Under the pieces are notes generated by a model, which was not told the origin of the DNA, did not search any database, and worked only from the letters and a program-made list of their open reading frames with translations. A program made the translations under genes and the position numbers. DNA of 6,390 bases from Roseobacter sp. (GTDB lineage Bacteria; Pseudomonadota; Alphaproteobacteria; Rhodobacterales; Rhodobacteraceae), in contig JAGXHB010000209.1 of assembly GCA_024636425.1 (NCBI GenBank), positions 1 through 6,390 on the forward strand, given 5' to 3'. Below, one piece after another: positions 1-6,390 of the stretch; position 1 is the stretch's first letter; each line of letters begins with the position of its first letter.

Positions 1-1398
1 GATCATATCATCGGTGGTCCGGAGTTTGCCGGCAAAGGCTGGATGATGCTGATGTCAGCGCTGGCCGCTGGCCGGGGGATTTCGCTCCCTTCGATGGGGT
101 GCGCTGCGATTGCAGTGTCAGCACACACGACAGGGGCTTATGCGCGTATCCGTCAGCAGTTCAATATGCCGATTGGCAAGTTTGGCGGTGTGCAGTCGCG
201 CATGGGGCGGCTTGCGGCAGATGCCTATTCCATGGATGCTGCGCGCCACCTGACATGCGCCGGTCTGGACGAAGGGCGCGCGCTCAGCGTTGTCTCGGCA
301 ATCATGAAGGCACATGCGACCTACAAGATGCGCGACGCGCTGAACGACGCAATGGATGTCCATTCCGGCAAGGCTGTGATCGACGGCCCCTCAAACTATC
401 TGCTGCCGCTTTACCGCGCTGTTCCAATCGGGATCACGGTTGAAGGGGCCAACATCGTCACCCGCAGTCTGATCATCTTTGGTCAGGGATCCATCCGCGC
501 GCATCCGCATATGCTCGACAACATGCTGGCGCTGCAAGAGGAAGACCCCGAAACCTCGCTTCAGAAATTCGACAAGTCACTTTGGGCGCATGTGGGCCAT
601 ACCACACGCACTATGTTCCGGTCTTGGGGCCGTGCGATGACAGGCGGGCGATTTGCCCCTGCGCCGCCTGCAGGCAAGGCCACGGCGATCTATCAGAAAC
701 TTTCGCGGTGGTCTGCAGCATATGCGCTGACTGCGGACGTTTTGTTCCTCACCCTGGGCGGTGCGCTGAAACGAAAAGAGATGATCTCGGCGCGTATGGG
801 GGACATCCTGTCAGACATGTACATCCTGTCGGCTGCACTGAAACGATGGGAGGATGAAGGGCGTCAGAAGGCGGATCTACCCGTTCTGAATTATGTAGCG
901 TCCTCGGTCTTCCAACGCATCCAGACAAATCTGGACGAAGTGATCACAAACCTACCCGCACGGTGGGCCGCTTGGATGCTCCGCTTTTTCACGTGGTCCG
1001 GTGCGACAGAGCGCGGGCCTGATGACAAGCTGACTGCAGAGTGCAGCGACCTGATTTATCATCCATCGGAGACACGGGACCGGATCGTGGGCACCGTTCA
1101 CGGTGGTTGCGACCGCAACGGGGTGCTGGTGCTGAACCGTTGTTATGAAGCCGTGACCCGGATGGCCCCTGTGGTTAAACGGTTGCGCGACGCGCGAAAG
1201 ACCCCTGAAGAGGCGTTCGAAGCAGGGATCCTGAGCGAGGCGGAACGCGATGATCTGGCCGAAATGAATGATCTTATCATGCAGGTTGTCGCAGTGGATG
1301 AATATGCCCCCGAAGAACTGGCAAAGCTTTATCCGGCGTATGCGAACGAAAAATCCGCCTCCGAAACGGACGAGCTTCAACTGAAGGAGGCTGTGTAA
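1..1398 (+). CDS. fadE: FadE-type acyl-CoA dehydrogenase, C-terminal part (5' end outside window)
   Basis: This enzyme catalyses the first step of beta-oxidation, FAD-dependent oxidation of acyl-CoA to trans-2-enoyl-CoA. The reading frame is open from base 1, beginning DHIIGGPEFAGKGW, so the ATG codons near 43-52 are internal. The 465 visible residues match, from memory, the C-terminal part of the about 814-residue Escherichia coli FadE, so roughly 300-350 N-terminal residues are missing. Window codons 1-165 hold the end of the dehydrogenase core, including ITVEGANIVTRS. The Glu of VEGAN (codon 148, bases 442-444) sits where acyl-CoA dehydrogenases carry the catalytic base. Codons about 165-465 form the FadE-specific C-terminal domain (DUF1974/ACDH_C), recognisable by LGGALKRKEMISARMGDILS, LKRWEDEGRQKADLP and the YAPEELAKLYPA tail. 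This domain distinguishes it from ordinary 380-residue acyl-CoA dehydrogenases. The stop TAA overlaps the next start by one base. The family call is firm; chain-length preference is unknown. Confidence 0.95.
   Translation, partial: DHIIGGPEFAGKGWMMLMSALAAGRGISLPSMGCAAIAVSAHTTGAYARIRQQFNMPIGKFGGVQSRMGRLAADAYSMDAARHLTCAGLDEGRALSVVSAIMKAHATYKMRDALNDAMDVHSGKAVIDGPSNYLLPLYRAVPIGITVEGANIVTRSLIIFGQGSIRAHPHMLDNMLALQEEDPETSLQKFDKSLWAHVGHTTRTMFRSWGRAMTGGRFAPAPPAGKATAIYQKLSRWSAAYALTADVLFLTLGGALKRKEMISARMGDILSDMYILSAALKRWEDEGRQKADLPVLNYVASSVFQRIQTNLDEVITNLPARWAAWMLRFFTWSGATERGPDDKLTAECSDLIYHPSETRDRIVGTVHGGCDRNGVLVLNRCYEAVTRMAPVVKRLRDARKTPEEAFEAGILSEAERDDLAEMNDLIMQVVAVDEYAPEELAKLYPAYANEKSASETDELQLKEAV
1384..1390 (+). 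promoter_or_regulatory. Ribosome binding site for the thiolase gene
   Basis: AAGGAGG lies 7 bases before the ATG at 1398, inside the last codons of fadE. It is a near-perfect Shine-Dalgarno sequence and settles the thiolase start. Together with the TAATG overlap it implies translational coupling to fadE. Confidence 0.85.
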
Positions 1399-2696
1399 TG
1401 ACTGATCGCGGCTCGCAGCGGGTATTCCTCGTCGATGGTGCCCGTACTCCGTTCATCAAGGCAAAGTCCGGGCCCGGCCCGTTTACTCCCGTCGATCTGG
1501 CGGTGCAGTGCGGGCGTCCTTTGCTGGCACGGCAGCGTTTTGATCGAAAAGCATTTGATCTTGTCATCCTTGGTTGTGTCAACGTGATCGCAGATGAAAT
1601 GAACCCTGCACGTGTCGCCGCCCTGCGTCTTGGGATGGGCGAGGACATGGTGGCATTTACGACACAGATCAACTGCGGCTCGGGCATGCAAAGCATCGAC
1701 ACCGCTTTCCGCTATATCCGCGCCGGCACACATCAGATGATCCTAGCGGGCGGCACCGAAGCATTGAGCCATGCGCCGCTGACACTGCGCCAGTCTGCGG
1801 TGGAATGGTTTGGCAAGATGAACAGCGCCAAAGGCCCTTTGGATCAGGCCAAGGCGATGACGTCGATCAGGCCGGAGTTTTTCAAACCCGTCGTGGGTCT
1901 CGAGCGCGGATTGACCGATCCGATTACGAGCCTGAGCATGGGACAGACCGCAGAGGTGCTGGCACATCGTTTCGGGATCGACCGCAAAACCGCCGACACC
2001 TACGCAATGCAAAGCCATCATCGGCTTGCCACAGCGCAAAAAAGCGGTGCACTTGACACCGAGGTGATGCCCGCCTTCGCGAAAGACGGCACAGTCTATG
2101 ATCACGACGATGGGGTGCGCCCAGACAGCGATATGGAAGGTCTCTCCAAGCCGAAACCGGTGTTCGAGCCGCCTTATGGCAAAGTGACCGCAGGCAATTC
2201 AAGCCAGATTACGGATGGCGCAAGCTGGTGTATTCTGGCGTCCGAAGCTGCCGTCGAAGAGCACGGCCTGACCCCTCTGGCCGAGATCAAGGACAGTGAG
2301 TGGGCCGCCTTGGACCCGTCGATCATGGGGCTTGGTCCGGTGCTGGCGTCCACCCCGATCGCCAAGCGTCATGCGCTTGGGGCTGACGACATCGATCTTT
2401 GGGAGCTGAACGAAGCGTTCGCGGCGCAGGTGCTGTCCTGCCTCGCCGCCTGGAACGACGCTGACTTCTGCCGCGAGATCCTTGGCCTCGACACCAGCTT
2501 TGGCCACATTGACCGCGACCGGTTGAACGTGGACGGCGGTGCTATTTCACTTGGGCACCCTGTGGGCACCAGCGGCAACAGGATTGTTCTTCACCTTGCG
2601 AACGCCCTGAAGCGGCGGGGTGCAAAGCGCGGAATCGCGACCGAGTGCATCGGCGGCGGTCTGGGCGGTGCCATGTTGCTGGAGGCAGTACAATGA
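1398..2696 (+). CDS. fadI: FadI-type acetyl-CoA acyltransferase (3-ketoacyl-CoA thiolase)
   Basis: This thiolase cleaves 3-ketoacyl-CoA with CoA to acetyl-CoA and a shortened acyl-CoA, the last beta-oxidation step. It has 432 residues, close to E. coli FadI (436) and longer than typical biosynthetic thiolases of about 390. The nucleophile is Cys93 in QINCGSGMQS. NEAF (338-341) is the conserved active-site loop, GHPVGTSGNRIV supplies His387, and ECIGGGLGG supplies the second catalytic Cys417. The N-terminal VDGARTPF and the GGTEALSHAP segment (about 118-127) are also typical. The region of about 130-260 is the loop domain, including TSLSMGQTAEVLA. It starts with ATG overlapping the fadE stop and ends with ATGA shared with the next gene, as in trifunctional beta/alpha pairs. 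The following gene encodes the likely alpha partner, so I infer a FadI/FadJ-like complex. A role in acetoacetyl-CoA metabolism alone is less likely given this context. Confidence 0.93.
   Translation: MTDRGSQRVFLVDGARTPFIKAKSGPGPFTPVDLAVQCGRPLLARQRFDRKAFDLVILGCVNVIADEMNPARVAALRLGMGEDMVAFTTQINCGSGMQSIDTAFRYIRAGTHQMILAGGTEALSHAPLTLRQSAVEWFGKMNSAKGPLDQAKAMTSIRPEFFKPVVGLERGLTDPITSLSMGQTAEVLAHRFGIDRKTADTYAMQSHHRLATAQKSGALDTEVMPAFAKDGTVYDHDDGVRPDSDMEGLSKPKPVFEPPYGKVTAGNSSQITDGASWCILASEAAVEEHGLTPLAEIKDSEWAALDPSIMGLGPVLASTPIAKRHALGADDIDLWELNEAFAAQVLSCLAAWNDADFCREILGLDTSFGHIDRDRLNVDGGAISLGHPVGTSGNRIVLHLANALKRRGAKRGIATECIGGGLGGAMLLEAVQ
2681..2685 (+). promoter_or_regulatory. Ribosome binding site for the FadJ-like gene
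   Basis: GGAGG lies 7 bases before the ATG at 2693, within the last codons of the thiolase gene. It supports the ATG at 2693 over the in-frame ATG at 2645, which has no comparable site and would add 16 unrelated residues (MHRRRSGRCH...) read out of frame through the thiolase C-terminus. Confidence 0.8.
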
Positions 2697-4768
2697 CAGG
2701 AAGAGTTCTGGAATTCCTAGGCGAAACCAAGCTGGAACTTGGGGGCGCGACAACCCAAACTGGCCCTTGGCGGGTCGGTCGTGACGACGATAACGTGCTT
2801 TGGCTTGCTCTGGACCTGCCCGACAGCAGCGCAAATACGATCAGCGAAGCGGTTTTGCGGACATTGGACGAGCAGATTGAACTGGCCGAGCAGGACTTGC
2901 CCAAGGCGGTCGTGATCCGGTCGGCCAAGTTGACTGGTTTCGCAGCGGGTGCGGACATCGGCAGTTTTGATGCCATGTCGGACAGCGGTGCCACAGACCT
3001 GTTGAAGCAGGGTCATAACGTGCTTGACCGGCTGGAAAAGCTGAACTGTCCGACGATTTGCGTCGTTCACGGGGCAGCACTGGGTGCCGGCTTCGAGCTG
3101 GCCCTTGCCTGTGATTACCGCATCGCGGTAAACGGGGCCTCTTTCGCATTTCCAGAGGTTCAGCTTGGGTTACACCCCGGTTTGGGCGGAACCTTCCGCC
3201 TGCCTGCGCTGATTGACCCCACCGATGCGATGACAATGATGCTGACAGGTAAGACTGCCCACACCGACCGCGCAAAATCACAAGGCATCGTCGATGCCGT
3301 CGTCGAAGAGCGTCACGTCGCTATGGCGGTGGAGGCGGCAGCTCAAGGCAAGATTGACAAACATGATCAAGGCCTGAAATCCCGTGCGCTGAAATTCGAC
3401 CAGGCTCGTAGTCTTGTGGCCAAACAGATGCGCCGCAGCACGGAGAAGAAAGCACCCAGAGAACACTATCCCGCTCCTCATGCTCTCATAGATTTATGGG
3501 AAGAATACGCAGACGATCCAGACGCGATGCAGCGTGAAGAAATCGAAAGCTTCGCCCGCCTGCTGAAAACGGAAACGTCACAAAATCTGCGACGGGTTTT
3601 CTTTTTGCGCCAACGGCTCAAAGACGCCAGCCGTGGCACGGACGATATTTCGCATGTTCATGTCATTGGGGCCGGCGCGATGGGTGTGGAAATTGCAACC
3701 GTCGCCGCCATCAAGGGCAAGACAGTGACGCTGGGTGATGTTGAAAACGCGCCTTTGGGAAATGCCGTCAAGCAGGCCGCCGCGATTTGCCGTGACAAAC
3801 ATCTTGATAGGATGGAGACGCGCGATGCCCTTGATCGGCTTATGCCAGATCCCCACGGTTACGGGATTGCGCAAGCCGATCTGATCATCGAAGCGGCCCC
3901 GGAGAAGATGGAGCTGAAGGAAAAGATCTACGCCGACCTTGCTGCGCGGATGAAGACGGGGGCGATCCTCGCCTCGAATACGTCCAGTCTGTCTGTTGAT
4001 AAACTGAGTGAACATGTTGCTGCAAAAGACAAATTTGCAGGTTTGCATTTCTTCAACCCCGTCTCAAAGATTGATCTGGTTGAGGTCATCGACGCCGATG
4101 GAACGTCTGAGAATACATTGAACAGACTGAATGCGTTTTGCGGCATGATCGGGAAATTGCCCGTCAAGGTGAACGATTATCCGGGCTTCATCGTGAACCG
4201 CGCACTGACCCCCTATATGATGGAAGCGATGGTGCTGATGGATGAAGGTGTCTCGAAAGAGGTGATCGACACAGCTGTCGTCCGGTTTGGCATGCCAATG
4301 GGGCCGGTCACGCTGGCGGATCAGGTCGGGCTCGACATCGGGTTGCATGTTGCGGAATCGCTTCACCGGAACCTTGACAGGCCGATTGCTGACATTTCGG
4401 AGACTTTACGCTCCAAGGTCGAGAAAGGTGACTTGGGCAAGAAGACGGGCAGGGGGTTTTATGATTGGTCTGATGGCACCCCGCATCCGGACGCAGATAT
4501 GCAGAACGCGCCGAAGGATCTGACCGACCGCCTAATCCTGCCGATGGTGAATGCCTGTGTCGAAGTACTGCGTAGCAACACCGCTCAAGGCGCGGATGAT
4601 GTGGATGCCGCCATGATTTTTGCCACGGGGTGGGCACCTTTCCGCGGCGGTCCGATGCACTACGCATCTGCGCGTGGGCAAGAGGAAGTGGTGGCGCGGC
4701 TGAAAGAGTTGGCTGATGCGCATGGCCCGCGCTTTGCTCCGGATGAAGGGTGGCAGAACCTTGACTGA
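2693..4768 (+). CDS. fadJ: FadJ/FadB-type enoyl-CoA hydratase / 3-hydroxyacyl-CoA dehydrogenase
   Basis: This bifunctional alpha-subunit hydrates trans-2-enoyl-CoA and oxidises the L-3-hydroxyacyl-CoA with NAD+, steps two and three of beta-oxidation. Its 691 residues compare with about 714-729 for E. coli FadJ and FadB. After a leader of about 26 residues, the crotonase domain spans about 27-210. It has an oxyanion-hole segment AAGADIGSF and the two catalytic acids Glu135 (GAGFELALACD) and Glu155 (FPEVQLGL), spaced 20 apart as in FadB Glu119/Glu139. A helical linker (about 215-315) leads to the Rossmann domain with NAD-binding GAGAMG (326-331). The dehydrogenase His452 (LHFFNPVSK) and Glu464 (DLVEVI) have the same 12-residue spacing as FadB His450/Glu462. 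C-terminal dehydrogenase domains follow, with NDYPGFIVNRAL, GRGFYDW and GWAPFRGGPMHYAS. No catalytic residue is missing. The ATGA overlap with the thiolase implies coupled, near-stoichiometric synthesis. FadJ versus FadB is hard to separate; I chose fadJ because the thiolase is FadI-like. Confidence 0.93.
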   Translation: MTGRVLEFLGETKLELGGATTQTGPWRVGRDDDNVLWLALDLPDSSANTISEAVLRTLDEQIELAEQDLPKAVVIRSAKLTGFAAGADIGSFDAMSDSGATDLLKQGHNVLDRLEKLNCPTICVVHGAALGAGFELALACDYRIAVNGASFAFPEVQLGLHPGLGGTFRLPALIDPTDAMTMMLTGKTAHTDRAKSQGIVDAVVEERHVAMAVEAAAQGKIDKHDQGLKSRALKFDQARSLVAKQMRRSTEKKAPREHYPAPHALIDLWEEYADDPDAMQREEIESFARLLKTETSQNLRRVFFLRQRLKDASRGTDDISHVHVIGAGAMGVEIATVAAIKGKTVTLGDVENAPLGNAVKQAAAICRDKHLDRMETRDALDRLMPDPHGYGIAQADLIIEAAPEKMELKEKIYADLAARMKTGAILASNTSSLSVDKLSEHVAAKDKFAGLHFFNPVSKIDLVEVIDADGTSENTLNRLNAFCGMIGKLPVKVNDYPGFIVNRALTPYMMEAMVLMDEGVSKEVIDTAVVRFGMPMGPVTLADQVGLDIGLHVAESLHRNLDRPIADISETLRSKVEKGDLGKKTGRGFYDWSDGTPHPDADMQNAPKDLTDRLILPMVNACVEVLRSNTAQGADDVDAAMIFATGWAPFRGGPMHYASARGQEEVVARLKELADAHGPRFAPDEGWQNLD

Positions 4769-6390
4769 AGGCCACCGGATCTTTTCCGATTCGGACGCGA
4801 TGGCTCGGAAGATCTTTGCGCAGACAGGCGGTATCGTCCGGCTGGCATTGCCTTTGGGGTTGGGAAAGCCCGTCACATTGGTCAATGCGCTGACCCGCGC
4901 CGCGGTTGCGGACCAATCGCTGAAGCTGTCAATCTTTACCGCGTTGACCTTGCAGCGACCCACCCCCGGATCAGACATTGAAGAGCGGTTTCTCGGGCCC
5001 GCGATGGATCGACTGTTCGGTGACTATCCCGAATTGCATTACGCTCAGATGATCAGGTCCTGTGAGCTTCCTGAAAATATAACCGTATCTGAATTTTTCT
5101 TTCAGGCCGGGTCATGGCTGGGCAGCGACTATGCGCAACGTCATTATATCTCGGCGAACTATACGCACGCACGCGATGTCTTGATCGCGCAAAAACCGAA
5201 TGTGCTGTCGCAGCTTCTGGCGCAGGAGAGCGACAGCTTTAGCCTTTCGTGCAACACAGACATCTCGGCGGATCTGTTCGATATGCGCCGCGAGGGTGTT
5301 CTTGATTTCATGGCCGTCGGTGAGCTGAATAAGCATCTGCCCTTCATGGGCGGTCCGGCAACCGTAGACCGCTCCGAGATTGAGATGGTGCTGGACCCGC
5401 CCGAGCATTTTGAGCTTTTTTCGGCAGTGCGTCGACCCGTTTCGGATGTTCAGCACGCCATAGGGCTGCATGCAGCACGCCTGATCAAAGACGGCGGCAC
5501 GCTCCAGATCGGGATCGGGGCTATCGGCGATGCTGTCGCCAATGCCCTTCTGCTGCGAGATCGCGGACAGATGGACGATATCTGGCAAAACGCGCCCTTC
5601 CGTCTGTCGGGGCAGGGCGTCGCCCCTTTCAAGACGGGATTATACGCGGTTACCGAAATGCTGGTCGGCGGGTTGCTCGCCTTATTCGAGAACGGTGTTT
5701 TGCGGCGCGAGGTCGATGGGGCGGTGATCCACGCCGGATTTTTCGTCGAGGCGCGTGATCTTTACGAACGCCTCAAGGCTTTACCTCATGACCAGCGGGC
5801 CAAGATACAGATGATGCCGGTCAGCTTTACCAATGCGCTTTATGGGGACGAACCCGCAAAACGGGCCGCGCGTGTCGACGCCCGTTTTATCAACAGCGCC
5901 ATGCAGGTCAGCCTGTTGGGCGATGTGATGTCGGATTCAGCCAAGCCCGGGCAGGTGGTCAGCGGTGTAGGGGGACAGTTCAATTTTGTCGAACAGGCTT
6001 TCGCGCTGGAAGACGGACGGGCGATTATCACACTGCCCGCCACACGGCAAAGCGGCGGCAGCTCCACCTCGAATATTGTCTGGCAGCTTGCCATGACGAC
6101 AGTGCCGCGTCACATGCGTGATATCGTGGTGAGCGAATACGGTACCGCTGATCTGCGTGGCCAGACTGACGAAGAAGTCATCAAACGCCTTATCTGTATC
6201 ACTGACTGCAGGTTTCAGGCCGATCTGCTGAATGAAGCGCGCGCGGCGGGCAAGATCGACCCCGCGTGGCGGATCCCGTCTGCGCATACCAGCAACACCC
6301 CAGAAACACTGGCACGGTGGCTGTCGCCTTTCCGCAAGAAACATCTGCCCGATTTCCCTCTCGGGACAGACTTTGACGCAGTTGAACAAA
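4743..6390 (+). CDS. Acetyl-CoA hydrolase / CoA-transferase family protein (3' end outside window)
   Basis: This family hydrolyses short acyl-CoA or moves CoA between acyl-CoA and a free acid such as acetate, through a glutamyl-CoA thioester. The frame is open to the window end without a stop: 549 codons from ATG 4743. Recognisable parts, numbered from that start, are LPLGLGKP (36-43), a glycine-rich GIGAIGDAV (257-265), TEM with the probable catalytic Glu305, SGVGGQFNFVEQA (407-419) and SEYGTADLRG (464-473) followed by LICITDCRFQADLL. The last two belong to the acetyl-CoA hydrolase C-terminal domain (PF13336 type). It is longer than the common 430-residue members. The start is uncertain. ATG 4743 overlaps the fadJ-like gene by 26 bases without a good ribosome binding site. 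TTG 4761 follows GAAGGG by 10 bases. ATG 4800 would cut off RIFSDSDAMARKI, which looks like family N-terminal sequence. Adjacent beta-oxidation genes suggest an acetyl-CoA or short acyl-CoA substrate; this is inference. Confidence 0.88.
   Translation, partial: MKGGRTLTEGHRIFSDSDAMARKIFAQTGGIVRLALPLGLGKPVTLVNALTRAAVADQSLKLSIFTALTLQRPTPGSDIEERFLGPAMDRLFGDYPELHYAQMIRSCELPENITVSEFFFQAGSWLGSDYAQRHYISANYTHARDVLIAQKPNVLSQLLAQESDSFSLSCNTDISADLFDMRREGVLDFMAVGELNKHLPFMGGPATVDRSEIEMVLDPPEHFELFSAVRRPVSDVQHAIGLHAARLIKDGGTLQIGIGAIGDAVANALLLRDRGQMDDIWQNAPFRLSGQGVAPFKTGLYAVTEMLVGGLLALFENGVLRREVDGAVIHAGFFVEARDLYERLKALPHDQRAKIQMMPVSFTNALYGDEPAKRAARVDARFINSAMQVSLLGDVMSDSAKPGQVVSGVGGQFNFVEQAFALEDGRAIITLPATRQSGGSSTSNIVWQLAMTTVPRHMRDIVVSEYGTADLRGQTDEEVIKRLICITDCRFQADLLNEARAAGKIDPAWRIPSAHTSNTPETLARWLSPFRKKHLPDFPLGTDFDAVEQ
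4778..4814 (+). repeat. Imperfect inverted repeat at the fadJ / CoA-transferase junction
   Basis: The left arm GATCTTTTCCGA (4778-4789) pairs with the right arm TCGGAAGATC (4805-4814): six pairs, a two-base TT bulge, then four pairs, enclosing a 15-base loop. It starts nine bases after the fadJ-like stop and lies inside the CoA-transferase reading frame if the start is 4743 or 4761; the ATG at 4800 falls in the loop. There is no U-run after it, so it is not an intrinsic terminator. It may form a weak mRNA hairpin or be chance. Confidence 0.3.

Noticed and set aside
43..60. ATG codons at 43 and 46 as the start of the acyl-CoA dehydrogenase
   Set aside because: The frame is open to base 1 and the upstream codons (DHIIGGPEFAGKGW) are conserved FadE sequence, so the gene is truncated by the window edge rather than short.
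2645..2692. Upstream ATG extending the FadJ-like protein by 16 residues
   Set aside because: It would overlap the thiolase by 52 bases. The extra residues are an out-of-frame reading of the thiolase C-terminus, while ATG 2693 has a proper GGAGG and an ATGA junction.
2542..2994. Minus-strand open frames over the thiolase/fadJ junction
   Set aside because: They are antisense to catalytic regions of both genes, have low-complexity Ser/Arg/Pro composition, and show no ribosome binding site or recognisable domain.
4778..4814. Intrinsic transcription terminator after the fadJ-like gene
   Set aside because: The stem is short and A+T containing, is not followed by a T-run, and lies inside the next reading frame.
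4308..4916. 202-codon open frame on the minus strand across the end of the fadJ-like gene
   Set aside because: It lies opposite strongly conserved coding sequence of two genes, its translation is rich in Arg, Pro, His and Ser, and it resembles no family; it is a shadow typical of G+C-rich codon bias.
5937..6389. Minus-strand open frame of 150 codons at the right edge, and another at 5112-5588
   Set aside because: Both lie opposite the CoA-transferase gene, whose motifs (SGVGGQFNF, SEYGTADLRG) are clearly the real product. The plus-strand frame lacks a stop in the window, which makes these shadows look more prominent than they are.

Overview
The window is one densely packed operon segment on the plus strand. 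It carries four consecutive genes for fatty acid beta-oxidation and acyl-CoA/CoA handling, with no intergenic space. Moderately high G+C, strong G/C preference at third codon positions and overlapping genes with GGAGG-type ribosome binding sites suggest a proteobacterium. Protein flavour and codon use would fit an alphaproteobacterium such as a marine Rhodobacteraceae (Roseobacter-type), but this is an impression and was not tested. No RNA gene, mobile element, CRISPR array or plasmid/phage sign is visible.

Layout: (1) 1-1398, the 3' part of a long FadE-type acyl-CoA dehydrogenase with the FadE-specific C-terminal domain; its N-terminal part lies upstream of the window. (2) 1398-2696, a FadI-type thiolase with a complete Cys/His/Cys catalytic set. 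(3) 2693-4768, a FadJ/FadB-type two-domain enoyl-CoA hydratase/3-hydroxyacyl-CoA dehydrogenase with all expected catalytic residues. (4) about 4743 to beyond the window end, a long acetyl-CoA hydrolase/CoA-transferase family protein, open at the 3' edge.

Together the first three genes supply all four chemical steps of the beta-oxidation spiral: dehydrogenation (FadE), hydration and second dehydrogenation (the FadJ-like protein), and thiolysis (FadI-like protein). The fadI and fadJ products probably form a trifunctional-type complex. The fourth gene probably releases CoA from, or exchanges CoA between, short acyl-CoAs made by the spiral; its substrate cannot be read from the sequence. Stop/start overlaps (TAATG at 1396-1400, ATGA at 2693-2696, and an overlap of 8 or 26 bases near 4761) point to one translationally coupled transcript. 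The promoter and any fatty-acid-responsive operator must lie upstream of base 1.

I see no convincing new biological system. The points of interest are the linkage of a complete beta-oxidation set to a CoA-transferase/hydrolase, the unresolved start of that gene, and a small inverted repeat at the junction.
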